This document shows, piece by piece, positions 7,460-14,953 of a stretch of 21,062 nt of DNA (positions are counted from its first letter, which is position 1; every line of letters begins with the position of its first letter). Under the pieces are notes generated by a model. It ran no database searches. It was not told the DNA's origin and saw only the letters and a program-made list of their open reading frames with translations. The position numbers and the translations under genes were made by a program. Source of the stretch: an uncultured Alcaligenaceae bacterium (GTDB taxonomy: Bacteria; Pseudomonadota; Gammaproteobacteria; Burkholderiales; Burkholderiaceae_B); contig CALFXX010000043.1 in assembly GCA_937952975.1 (NCBI GenBank), positions 1 to 21,062 on the forward strand. The letters run 5' to 3'.

Positions 7460-8139
7460 GCGCGCGCGCCTGTTGCCGCAGTTTTTGCCGCTAACCCTGC
7501 TTCTTGCGACTCTTTTGCCAGTTGGTATACGTCGCTATGTTGCACTGTATTCGTGTCGACTGGTTCGTCTAAAAGTACCGCGCGCGCAGAAACAATAATT
7601 GTGTCCAGTGTCTTAAGCAACCACCAGAGTAGCGGAGTCAGTATGGCCAAAACTACCAGGCACAAGCGCGCCCATAGTCCAAACGCCTCGTCTCGTACGC
7701 GTGCCAATAACTCCAAAGCGGCGGTCTTGTCCGATACAAAAGTAAGTTGCGCCACCGTTGAGCCAATCGAATCAATAATGGGCCAGCGCTGCACAAACAC
7801 GGGCGCACTGGCTGATCGAGCCGGTTGGCGCGCGCCAGACCAAAGTACTTTGCCGTTCGTGGCGGACGAGTCGACGATTTGAATCGAAAACAAGATTGGA
7901 TTCGTTTCCAGAACGTGGTTAAGCATTATTTGCAATTGGGCATTCGTTTGAAGCGAGAGACCAGTCGCCAAGGTGCGCTCGACATCTCTTTTCAATGCCT
8001 CTGCAGGAACTTCAACTCGCGAGCGAGTCACGTCAAACAGCAGATGTTGAAATCTAAAATATTGTAAAACTGACAGCAGACCCAGCAGAAAAAAAACGAT
8101 TGCTACGCACACCGAGATAATTTTAATTTTGTAAAGCAT
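7456..8139 (-). CDS. Two-helix membrane protein with periplasmic sensor domain
   Basis: The 227-residue protein has helices at about 7-30 and 154-177. Between them lies a periplasmic domain of about 120 residues, and after them a short HAMP-like cytoplasmic tail of 50 residues ending Ala-rich. No kinase, cyclase or methyl-accepting output domain is attached. The core TNPILFSIQIVDSS lines up with DNPEIEFIQIKDLN in the next gene, and helix placement and overall layout are also shared, so the two periplasmic domains are probably paralogous. It is the first gene of the leftward operon, and its TGA overlaps the next ATG by 4 bp. A likely role is to sense a periplasmic ligand or pair with the sensor part of the MFS fusion. 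No named family was recognised. Confidence 0.75.
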   Translation of the reverse strand: MLYKIKIISVCVAIVFFLLGLLSVLQYFRFQHLLFDVTRSRVEVPAEALKRDVERTLATGLSLQTNAQLQIMLNHVLETNPILFSIQIVDSSATNGKVLWSGARQPARSASAPVFVQRWPIIDSIGSTVAQLTFVSDKTAALELLARVRDEAFGLWARLCLVVLAILTPLLWWLLKTLDTIIVSARAVLLDEPVDTNTVQHSDVYQLAKESQEAGLAAKTAATGARA

Positions 8140-8224
8140 AGGTTGCCCAATTTCGCAACGTTAATGGCCGGGTCAATGTAAGATGACAAACACCCAACCG
8201 GACTAATTTTGAGACCGAACTGAG

Positions 8225-8230
8225 TATACT
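8225..8230 (+). promoter_or_regulatory. Possible -10 element TATACT before the small acidic protein gene
   Basis: TATACT lies about 47 bp before the ATG at 8277, in the 137-bp divergent region 8140-8276. No convincing -35 hexamer is found 16-18 bp upstream. The core GTATAC is palindromic, so it could also be read leftward, again without a good -35. Confidence 0.3.
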
Positions 8231-8276
8231 GTCCATCGTTATTGGTGATGCTACCGCTTGGGATATCTGGCTTAAT

Positions 8277-8480
8277 ATGGCAAAAAAAGAAGAACTCGAT
8301 CCGGATACATTGGCGCTGATTGAGTGGTGTACCGAGGTTGAAGGCTTTTTGGTCGCCGCCGGCGCTAGTTTGCGCGAAGCCCAAGGCTATATTGAAGAGC
8401 AGGCCGAGTGGTTCACCGATCAGTTTTATGAGGGTTTAACGCCCCAAGAGGCGGCTAAGGCGTCGTTAAATGAGCCGTAA
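8277..8480 (+). CDS. Small acidic hypothetical protein
   Basis: This is a 67-residue soluble protein, strongly acidic, with no signal peptide or membrane helix. The middle (IEWCTEVEGFLVAAGASLREAQGYIEE) looks helical and amphipathic, and is followed by AEWFTDQFYEGLTPQEAAK. The sequence is not low-complexity and its codon use resembles neighbouring genes, which supports a real gene. I recognise no named family; the Trp, Cys and Phe positions suggest a small helical bundle, perhaps a binding partner. It is divergent from the sensor-MFS operon, with 137 bp between the starts, and lies 174 bp before thrS in the same direction. The Shine-Dalgarno is weak. Confidence 0.7.
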   Translation: MAKKEELDPDTLALIEWCTEVEGFLVAAGASLREAQGYIEEQAEWFTDQFYEGLTPQEAAKASLNEP

Positions 8481-8490
8481 GGCCTTGTAA

Positions 8491-8499
8491 TGCTAAAAT
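8491..8499 (+). promoter_or_regulatory. Possible extended -10 promoter for thrS
   Basis: TGCTAAAAT matches the extended -10 form TGnTAnnAT. It lies about 155 bp before the thrS ATG, just after the stop of the small acidic gene. The -35 region is poor. The long untranslated leader it implies (about 8506-8654) could hold translational control, as known for thrS in E. coli, but no specific operator was recognised. Confidence 0.3.
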
Positions 8500-8567
8500 C
8501 TTAGTTGTTTCTAACTGGATTTTGCATGTGATTTGATCGGGCTCGTGCTACCTGTTTGCTTGCTGAA

Positions 8568-8587
8568 GACCTTAGCGGACCTTAGCG
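8568..8587 (+). repeat. Tandem 10-bp direct repeat in thrS upstream region
   Basis: The sequence gaccttagcg occurs twice in immediate succession (8568-8577 and 8578-8587), about 70 bp before the thrS start. The spacing of one helical turn is compatible with a protein-binding site, but no known operator was recognised. Confidence 0.75.
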
Positions 8588-8654
8588 CAAACGTATTTAA
8601 ACAGCACCCACCTCTCACACATGTCAGTTCTGCACAACTGAACGACACCCCACA

Positions 8655-10604
8655 ATGATCGCCATTACACTGCCAGACGGTTCTCAACGCCAATATCCGG
8701 GCCCGGTTACGGTTGCCGAGGTTGCCCAATCCATTGGGGCTGGGCTTGCCCGCGCCGCACTAGGTGGTCGCGTCACGCGAGGCGATCAATCCCAGTTGGT
8801 CGATACCAGCCATTTGATTGAACAAGACGCGCAACTGGCTTTAATCACCGGCAAAGATCCCGAAGGTCTAGACCTTATTCGTCACTCAACGGCGCACTTG
8901 CTCGCCTATGCGGTCAAGGCCTTGTTCCCAGATGCGCAGGTGACAATTGGCCCCGTGATTGAAAACGGATTTTTCTACGATTTTTCGTACAAGCGGCCGT
9001 TTACGCTTGAAGACTTGGCTGCCATTGAAAAGAAAATGGCCGAGCTCGTCAAAAAAGATGAACCTGTCACGCGTGAAGAATGGAAACGTGATGATGCCGT
9101 CACTTACTTCAAAAGTATTGGCGAACATTACAAAGCAGAAATCATTGGTGCGATCCCAGGTAACGAAACAATTTCTCTTTACCGAGAGGGTGACTTTATC
9201 GATTTGTGCCGTGGCCCTCACGTGCCCAATACGGGCAAACTTAAAGTATTCAAACTGATGAAGCTGGCCGGCGCCTACTGGCGTGGCGATAGCAACAACG
9301 AAATGTTGCAACGCATTTATGGCACGGCTTGGGCCAATAAAGAAGATCAAGACGCCCATTTGCATATGCTCGAAGAGGCCGAGCGTCGCGATCATCGCAA
9401 AATTGGTCGCGAGCTTGATCTGTTTCATTTTCAAGAAGAGGGCCCAGGCCTGATTTTTTGGCACCCGAAAGGTTGGGCCATTTGGCAGCAAGTTGAGCAA
9501 TACATGCGCAACGTATATCGGGATAATGGCTACCAAGAGGTTAAAGCCCCCCAAATCCTTGATATTTCGCTCTGGAAAAAAACCGGTCATTGGGATAACT
9601 ATCGTGAAAACATGTTCACGACTGAATCTGAAAACCGCACCTATGGTTTGAAGCCCATGAACTGCCCAGGGCATGTGCAGATTTTCAATTCAAGCCTGCA
9701 CTCCTATCGCGATTTGCCCTTGCGCTACGGTGAGTTTGGTCAATGCCATCGCAATGAACCCTCGGGCTCGTTGCACGGCATGATGCGTGTACGTGGCTTT
9801 ACCCAAGATGATGGTCATATTTTTTGCACCGAAGCGCAAATGCAAGATGAATGTGCAAATTACACGGCGCTTTTGCAAAAGGTTTACGCCGACTTTGGCT
9901 TCACCGAGATTTTGTACAAAGTGGCCACGCGCCCCGAAAAGCGTATTGGCAGCGACGAGGTCTGGGATAAAGCTGAAAATGCGTTGATGGAAAGCCTGCG
10001 TCGTACCGGTTGTGATTTTGAGGTGTCGCCAGGTGAAGGTGCGTTTTATGGCCCTAAAGTTGAATACACCTTAAAAGACGCGATTGGCCGTCATTGGCAG
10101 TGCGGCACGATTCAGGTTGACTTCTCGATGCCCCAGCGCTTGGGCGCCGAATTTGTCGATGCCCAAGATCAACGCGTTGCACCGGTCATGTTGCATCGCG
10201 CCATTTTGGGGTCGCTCGAGCGTTTTATCGGTATGTTGATCGAAAATCATGCAGGGGCATTGCCGGCTTGGCTAGCCCCGGTACAGGCCGTTGTGTGCTG
10301 CATTTCAGAGTCAACTGCTGAATATGCAACAGAAATCACACAAAGCCTGAAAAAACAAGGCTTTAGAGTAGAATCTGATTGTCGGGGTGAGAAGATCACC
10401 TATAAAATTCGTGAACACAGTATGCAGAAGGTCCCCTACATCTTGGTGGTCGGTGAAAAAGAGCGTCAGGCTGGGGCTGTAGCTGTGCGTAGTCGAGGTG
10501 GCGTAGATCTGGGTGTCATGCCCTTTGAACAGTTCACTTCATTACTAAACGAAGATGTGGCTTTACGCCGCAATTCCGGTTCGCCTGCACCGCAGGCGGC
10601 CTAA
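8655..10604 (+). CDS. thrS: Threonyl-tRNA synthetase
   Basis: ThrRS attaches threonine to tRNA-Thr in the cytoplasm. The 649 residues show the full class II layout. A TGS domain (1-62) comes first. The editing domain follows, with H77 and H81 of HSTAH and the later CRGPH motif that hydrolyses Ser-tRNA-Thr. The catalytic core (about 250-540) and an anticodon-binding domain (about 545-640) complete it. The zinc ligands that select threonine are present: C337 in MNCPGH, H388 in QDDGH and H514 in MLHRAI. Motif 2 is FGQCHRNEPSG-LHG and motif 3 HRAILGSLERFIG. The start MIAITLPDGS matches the family. It is followed by infC after 18 bp, the common thrS-infC pairing. No strong Shine-Dalgarno precedes the ATG. 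Identification is secure. Confidence 0.98.
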   Translation: MIAITLPDGSQRQYPGPVTVAEVAQSIGAGLARAALGGRVTRGDQSQLVDTSHLIEQDAQLALITGKDPEGLDLIRHSTAHLLAYAVKALFPDAQVTIGPVIENGFFYDFSYKRPFTLEDLAAIEKKMAELVKKDEPVTREEWKRDDAVTYFKSIGEHYKAEIIGAIPGNETISLYREGDFIDLCRGPHVPNTGKLKVFKLMKLAGAYWRGDSNNEMLQRIYGTAWANKEDQDAHLHMLEEAERRDHRKIGRELDLFHFQEEGPGLIFWHPKGWAIWQQVEQYMRNVYRDNGYQEVKAPQILDISLWKKTGHWDNYRENMFTTESENRTYGLKPMNCPGHVQIFNSSLHSYRDLPLRYGEFGQCHRNEPSGSLHGMMRVRGFTQDDGHIFCTEAQMQDECANYTALLQKVYADFGFTEILYKVATRPEKRIGSDEVWDKAENALMESLRRTGCDFEVSPGEGAFYGPKVEYTLKDAIGRHWQCGTIQVDFSMPQRLGAEFVDAQDQRVAPVMLHRAILGSLERFIGMLIENHAGALPAWLAPVQAVVCCISESTAEYATEITQSLKKQGFRVESDCRGEKITYKIREHSMQKVPYILVVGEKERQAGAVAVRSRGGVDLGVMPFEQFTSLLNEDVALRRNSGSPAPQAA

Positions 10605-10609
10605 CCCTC

Positions 10610-10614
10610 AGGAG
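10610..10614 (+). promoter_or_regulatory. Shine-Dalgarno AGGAG that fixes the infC start at ATC
   Basis: AGGAG stands 8 bases before the ATC at 10623-10625, an ideal distance, and at the right place for the conserved N-terminus of IF-3. The first ordinary start codon, GTG 10674, is 59 bases away and would remove conserved residues. Confidence 0.85.
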
Positions 10615-10622
10615 TCGTCAAC

Positions 10623-11168
10623 ATCGCAACAGAAAAACCCCATCGCATTAACGGTGACATCCGCGTTCCCGACGTGCGTTTACTTGGAATCGAAGGCGAG
10701 CAGTTAGGTATTGTTAATACACTAGAAGCTGTTCGTATGGCCGAAGAAGCAGGCGTAGATTTAGTTGAAATCGCCCCAAATGCCGAGCCGCCAGTTTGCC
10801 GTTTAATGGATTACGGCAAGTTCAAATATCAAGAACAAAAACGTTTAGCTGAAGCCCGCGCTAAACAAAAAATCATTCAGGTTAAAGAGGTTAAGTTTAG
10901 GCCAGCCACCGACGAAGGTGACTATCAGGTCAAACTGCGTAACCTTAAGCGCTTTCTTGAAGAAGGCGACAAGGCTAAAGTCACCTTGCGTTTTCGAGGC
11001 CGTGAAATGGCTCACCAAGAGCTTGGAATGCGCGTGCTTGAGCGTGTGCGTGACGATCTGACCGATATGGCTTCTGTTGAAGCGATGCCCAAGCTTGAAG
11101 GCCGCCAGATGGTGATGGTGTTATCGCCACGCAAGAAGACACCTGCTGGTAAGGCAGAAGCGGCTTAA
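10623..11168 (+). CDS. infC: Translation initiation factor IF-3 (ATC start codon)
   Basis: IF-3 binds the 30S subunit, keeps it apart from 50S and checks the start codon and initiator tRNA. Starting at ATC 10623 the product is 181 residues and begins MATEKPHRINGDIRVPDVRL, matching the conserved family N-terminus (RIN-IR-VRLI). The GTG at 10674 would delete the first 17 residues. The N-domain (GEQLGIV, ALEAVRMAEEAGVDLVEIAP-like), the Lys-rich linker (FKYQEQKRLAEARAKQK) and the C-domain (VKEVKFRP--DEGDYQVKLRN, VTLRFRGREMAHQELG) are all present. Rare starts (ATT, ATC) in infC are known to let IF-3 repress its own synthesis. The TAA stop shares a base with the gshB ATG (TAATG), so gshB may be coupled to it. 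rpmI and rplT, its usual followers, lie 5.7 kb away. Confidence 0.96.
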   Translation: MATEKPHRINGDIRVPDVRLLGIEGEQLGIVNTLEAVRMAEEAGVDLVEIAPNAEPPVCRLMDYGKFKYQEQKRLAEARAKQKIIQVKEVKFRPATDEGDYQVKLRNLKRFLEEGDKAKVTLRFRGREMAHQELGMRVLERVRDDLTDMASVEAMPKLEGRQMVMVLSPRKKTPAGKAEAA

Positions 11169-12160
11169 TGATGCACGTACTGTTTGTCATTGATCCACTA
11201 CCAGGCTTAAAAGCTTACAAAGATAGCTCGGTAGCCATGATGCGAGCGCTTGTCGCTCGCGGTCATCGCTTAAGTGTCGTCTTGCAAGAGGGTCTGTTTA
11301 TTCAAGGTGGGCAGGTGTACGCGCACGCCACGCCGATTAGTCTTGTGCCTGGTGCTGACCTGCATGGTCACGCCTGGTGGCATGATGAATCGATTGCAAA
11401 GGATGTTCTTTTGCAAGAGTTTTCGGCGGTGCTCATGCGCAAAGATCCACCTTTTGACATGGAGTACGTTTACGCGACCCACATGCTTGAATACGCTGAG
11501 GCACAGGGCGCGCGCGTATTTAATAGCGGCGGCGCAATACGCAATCATCCCGAAAAGCTTGCGATTACAGAGTTCGCAAAATTTACCACCCCAACGCTGG
11601 TGACGCGTGACATGAACCGCTTAAAGGCGTTTCATATCGAGCACCACGACGTCATCGTCAAACCTCTTGACGGGATGGGCGGTACGGGCGTGTTTCGTCT
11701 CGCCCCGCACGAAACCAATTTAAATGCCATTCTTGAGTCGCTGACGCACGATGGTACGCGCACAATCATGGCGCAACGCTACATTCCTGAAATCAAACAG
11801 GGAGACAAGCGTATTTTGTTGATTGGTGGTGAGCCGGTGCCATTTTGTCTGGCTCGCATTCCTTTAGCGGGCGAAACGCGTGGCAATCTGGCTGCGGGTG
11901 GTCGTGGCGTTGCGCAACCTCTTAGCGAGCGTGACTGGGCCATCGCACGTGAAATTGCGCCTCAGTTAGTCACTCGGGGCTTGTTGTTGGTTGGGCTGGA
12001 TGTAATCGGTGAGTATGTTACTGAAATCAATGTCACAAGCCCGACTTGCTTTGTTGAAATTACTGAACAAACTGGCTTTGACGTCGGTGAGTTTTTTGTA
12101 TTGGCTCTAGAGCGTGCAGTGGCATTGCCACCATCACCCAAAGTTTCAGTCGCGGTGTAG
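11168..12160 (+). CDS. gshB: Glutathione synthetase
   Basis: GshB joins gamma-glutamylcysteine and glycine with ATP to make glutathione in the cytoplasm. The 330-residue protein is a complete ATP-grasp enzyme. The pre-ATP-grasp domain opens with HVLFVIDPLPGLKAYKDSS, followed by MRKDPPFDMEYVYAT. The ATP-binding part has VKPLDGMGGTGVFR, the glycine-rich loop LAAGGRG and the metal site GLDVIG-YVTEINVTSPT. Two ATGs stand in tandem; the first (11168) overlaps the infC stop by one base. The gene usually follows gshA in Burkholderiales, but gshA is not in the window. EIIA-Man follows after 31 bp, an order (gshB, EIIA, HPr, EI) that is common in this group. Confidence 0.97.
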   Translation: MMHVLFVIDPLPGLKAYKDSSVAMMRALVARGHRLSVVLQEGLFIQGGQVYAHATPISLVPGADLHGHAWWHDESIAKDVLLQEFSAVLMRKDPPFDMEYVYATHMLEYAEAQGARVFNSGGAIRNHPEKLAITEFAKFTTPTLVTRDMNRLKAFHIEHHDVIVKPLDGMGGTGVFRLAPHETNLNAILESLTHDGTRTIMAQRYIPEIKQGDKRILLIGGEPVPFCLARIPLAGETRGNLAAGGRGVAQPLSERDWAIAREIAPQLVTRGLLLVGLDVIGEYVTEINVTSPTCFVEITEQTGFDVGEFFVLALERAVALPPSPKVSVAV

Positions 12161-12191
12161 CTTTGTGCGTGCCGCGAGTTAGGGTTTTCAG

Positions 12192-12587
12192 ATGATTGCG
12201 ATTGTTATCGTGGCGCATGTTCCGCTGGCCTCAGCGCTTGCAGCGTGTGCCAGACACGTTCTAGGACGCGAACCAGATGTCTTGGTCGCTGATATTTTGC
12301 CTAACGAATGTGCCTCAGATTGTGCGCCTAATCTTGCACAACAACTGATTGAGGCTGATCTTGGCGAAGGCGTCTTGGTGCTGACAGACCTTCCGGGTGC
12401 GACCCCCTCAAACATTGCTGTACAAGCGAGCCATATCGTGCAAAAAGCTGGGGTGCCCTGCTGCGTGTTGGGTGGTGTCAATGCCTCGATGTTGCTGCGC
12501 GCCATTAATTATCGCCAAGGTAGCCTTGAGGATGTGGCAACAAGTGCACTTGCGGGTGCCACGCACGCGCTGTTGCGTGTAGACTGA
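12192..12587 (+). CDS. PTS EIIA component, mannose (EIIA-Man/AgaF) family
   Basis: The 131-residue protein accepts phosphate from HPr on a histidine. His9 in IVIVAHVPLASAL is the phosphorylation site. The rest of the family pattern follows: LVLTDLPGATPSNIA in the middle and GVNASMLLRAINYR near the end, with RQGSLED after it. Length fits a single EIIA-Man domain; no EIIB, EIIC or EIID partner is in the window, so transport of a sugar by this set is not supported. In Betaproteobacteria such EIIA-HPr-EI sets are taken to be regulatory. The gene lies between gshB and ptsH with short gaps (31 and 36 bp), consistent with one transcript. Confidence 0.93.
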   Translation: MIAIVIVAHVPLASALAACARHVLGREPDVLVADILPNECASDCAPNLAQQLIEADLGEGVLVLTDLPGATPSNIAVQASHIVQKAGVPCCVLGGVNASMLLRAINYRQGSLEDVATSALAGATHALLRVD

Positions 12588-12623
12588 AGCCAATCAAACA
12601 ATATTTATGAAGCAACGTTTCTT

Positions 12624-12893
12624 ATGCCACAGTTAGAGATCGTCGTATCAAACAAACTTGGTCTGCACGCACGTGCGGCGGCCAAACTCACACAGCTTGC
12701 TGGCCAGTTCAGTGGCGAGATTTTTATTTCGAAAGGTGCTCAGCGGGTCAACGCAAAAAGTATCATGGGCGTGATGATGCTGGCAGCCGGAATCGGTAGT
12801 ACAGTCAAGCTCGAGGCGTCGGGCGGTGATGCTGAGCAAGCCCTCAGCGCGATGCAGGCGCTTTTTGATGACAAATTCGGTGAAGGCCAATAA
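12624..12893 (+). CDS. ptsH: Phosphocarrier protein HPr
   Basis: HPr shuttles phosphate from enzyme I to EIIA proteins. The 89-residue protein has the active His15 in NKLGLHARAAAKL and the regulatory Ser46 in NAKSIMGVMMLAA, at the classical positions. Ser46 phosphorylation requires an HPr kinase (HprK), which is not in this window. The distal reading of the next gene may begin inside its 3' end (ATG 12868) or 31 bp after its stop (ATG 12925). Confidence 0.97.
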   Translation: MPQLEIVVSNKLGLHARAAAKLTQLAGQFSGEIFISKGAQRVNAKSIMGVMMLAAGIGSTVKLEASGGDAEQALSAMQALFDDKFGEGQ

Positions 12894-12924
12894 TCTGACG
12901 CAAGCGACACAACCGGCGAGCCCG

Positions 12925-14640
12925 ATGCTGTGCCTGTATGGGCAGGGCGTTGCACGAGGGTATGCAATTGGTCGAGTGGTGGTGCTTGGCGCTACAGCGC
13001 TTGAGGTCTCCCATTATCGAATTTCGACAGAGCAGATTCAGTCTGAAAAGAATCGTCTGTCAAACGCACTCAGTACAACGCAACAAGAAATGAACGACTT
13101 GGCGGCAAACTTGCCTGATGATGCGCCGCGCGAGTTGGCGGCCTTACTTAGCGTGCACAGTATGTTGTTAAGCGATCCGTTGCTGGCGGATCAAGCGTTG
13201 GCATTAATACAAGATAAGCACTACAACGCCGAGTGGGCGCTGACGACGCAAGGTCAAATTTTGGCCGAGCAGTTTGCTGCAATCGAAGACGAATATCTTC
13301 GTGAGCGCGGCTCTGATGTGCGGCAAGTGATTGAAAGAGTTCTGCAAGTGTTGTCTGGTTCAAAACAGACACTTGAGCTCAACCATGACATTGATGCAGA
13401 TGATCACCTGATTGTTGTGGCGCATGACATCTCACCCGCCGACATGATTCGATTACGTGGTGCCCGCTTTGCGGGCTTTGCGACCGATCTGGGTGGTGGA
13501 ACGTCACATACAGCTATTGTTGCCCGAAGCTTAGGGGTGCCTGCTGTCGTTGCGTTAGGTCACGTGCGCACGCTCGTGTCAGATGGCGATTGGGTGGTGG
13601 TAGACGGCGCCAATGGCGCGGTGCTGGTTAATCCTTCGCGTCAAGCACTAGAGCAGTATCGGCGCTTGCAGCAAGTCTATCGAGACGAGCGCGCTGAACT
13701 GTCTTTACTGAAAGATGTGCCGGCCGAAACGCTTGATGGTATTCAAATTTCATTAGAGGCCAATATCGAGTTGCCCGACGAAGCCGAGTTGGCTTTAGCG
13801 AATGGCGCCTCAGGAATTGGTTTGTTTCGTAGCGAATTTTTATTTATTGGGCGCAGCGAGCTGCCAACCGAAGAAGAGCAATATCAGGCGTACTTAAGTG
13901 TGGTGACAACGATGCAGCATCGGCCCGTCACGATTCGTACGTTAGATATCGGCGCTGATAAAACCTTAGACGGTGAGGCAACGGTTGCAACCAATCCGGC
14001 CTTGGGTTTGCGTGCAATCCGTTATTGTCTGGCGCATCCCGAATTGTTTGCAACGCAGTTGAGGGCAATTTTGCGCGCCTCTGCGCATGGCACCGTGCGG
14101 ATACTGATCCCGATGGTTGCGCATATGCACGAAGTGATTGCCACTAAAGCAGCGATTGCCGCAGCTAAGCGTGAGCTTGATGAGCGTGGCCAGGCCTACG
14201 ACAAAGATATCTTGGTGGGCGCCATGATCGAGGTGCCTGCCACCGCGATCGCGATTGAACCCTTCGCCGACGCGCTCGATTTTCTTTCAATCGGCACCAA
14301 CGATTTGATTCAGTACACACTAGCGATTGATCGGGCTGACAATGAAGTGGCTGCACTGTACGATCCGTTGCATCCGGCCGTATTACGGCTCATTGCCAAT
14401 ACAATCAATGCAGGTGAGCGGGTAGGTAAACCTGTTGCCGTGTGCGGCGAAATGGCGGGTGATTCTCATTTAACCCGCTTGCTTCTTGGGCTCGGCCTCA
14501 CACATTTTTCGATGCATGCGCAACAGTTGCTCGACGTAAAACGCGAGATTCGTCACGCCCATTCAAACGCCTTGCGTTTAAAAGTTGCGAATTCGCTGAA
14601 TCGCGCTATTGAGATTGATCCCGCGACGCTTTATCGCTAG
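12925..14640 (+). CDS. ptsI: PTS enzyme I (phosphoenolpyruvate-protein phosphotransferase)
   Basis: Enzyme I takes phosphate from phosphoenolpyruvate and passes it to HPr. Starting at ATG 12925 the product is 571 residues, near the 575 of E. coli, and opens MLCLYGQGVARGYAIG as family members do. The active histidine is H195 in GGGTSHTAIVARSLGVPAV. The PEP-binding domain has GLFRSEFLFIGR, RTLDIGADKT, NPALGLRAIR, MIEVPATA and SIGTNDLIQYTLAIDR. The catalytic cysteine is C507 in VCGEMAGD. In-frame earlier starts are possible: ATG 12868, overlapping ptsH by 26 bp, or GTG 12880. They would add a polar stretch of 15-19 residues with no counterpart I know. No start has a strong Shine-Dalgarno. Gene identity is certain; the start is not. 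Confidence 0.95.
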   Translation: MLCLYGQGVARGYAIGRVVVLGATALEVSHYRISTEQIQSEKNRLSNALSTTQQEMNDLAANLPDDAPRELAALLSVHSMLLSDPLLADQALALIQDKHYNAEWALTTQGQILAEQFAAIEDEYLRERGSDVRQVIERVLQVLSGSKQTLELNHDIDADDHLIVVAHDISPADMIRLRGARFAGFATDLGGGTSHTAIVARSLGVPAVVALGHVRTLVSDGDWVVVDGANGAVLVNPSRQALEQYRRLQQVYRDERAELSLLKDVPAETLDGIQISLEANIELPDEAELALANGASGIGLFRSEFLFIGRSELPTEEEQYQAYLSVVTTMQHRPVTIRTLDIGADKTLDGEATVATNPALGLRAIRYCLAHPELFATQLRAILRASAHGTVRILIPMVAHMHEVIATKAAIAAAKRELDERGQAYDKDILVGAMIEVPATAIAIEPFADALDFLSIGTNDLIQYTLAIDRADNEVAALYDPLHPAVLRLIANTINAGERVGKPVAVCGEMAGDSHLTRLLLGLGLTHFSMHAQQLLDVKREIRHAHSNALRLKVANSLNRAIEIDPATLYR

Positions 14641-14692
14641 CTCGCTCGATTCGCCAGACTGAGTCCTACCCTTATTTTTTGACGAGAACATC

Positions 14693-14953
14693 ATGATTCC
14701 AAAAAATGCCTGGTTTGAAGAATTTCAAAAAAATGTTTCAGATCTTATTGCGCGTAGCCCTGCGGCCGATATCGAACGCAACGTGAAAGCGTTGATGGGG
14801 CAGGCTTTCAACAAGATGGATCTCATCACTCGCGAAGAGTTCGATATCCAGGTTGATATGCTTAAACGAGTTCAAGAGCGTGCAGCAGCGTTAGAGGCTC
14901 AGGTGCAGCAACTCGAGCACCGCCTGTCACAGCTTGAAAGTCAGCAGCCCTAA
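14693..14953 (+). CDS. ubiK: Ubiquinone biosynthesis accessory factor UbiK (YqiC/BMFP family)
   Basis: This 86-residue protein belongs to the membrane fusogenic/BMFP family (PF04380). It has a helical first half with a variable-charge face (FEEFQKNVSDLIARSPAADI and ERNVKALMGQAFNKMDLI) and a C-terminal coiled coil rich in Leu and Gln (ALEAQVQQLEHRLSQLESQ). The REEFDIQVDMLKR-QERA segment between is the most conserved part. In E. coli UbiK supports aerobic coenzyme Q synthesis together with UbiJ, probably by linking Ubi enzymes and lipids. It is 52 bp after ptsI and 156 bp before comM; ubiK next to comM is a common pairing in Burkholderiales. Confidence 0.93.
   Translation: MIPKNAWFEEFQKNVSDLIARSPAADIERNVKALMGQAFNKMDLITREEFDIQVDMLKRVQERAAALEAQVQQLEHRLSQLESQQP

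Noticed and set aside
8171..8176. TTGACC on the minus strand as -35 for the leftward operon
   Set aside because: The hexamer 17 bp downstream is AAATTG, a poor -10. No convincing promoter for the operon was found.
8886..9674. 262-codon open frame on the minus strand inside thrS
   Set aside because: It lies fully antisense to a certain thrS, has no known motifs and its composition mirrors the coding strand. Long antisense frames are common shadows of conserved genes with such codon use.
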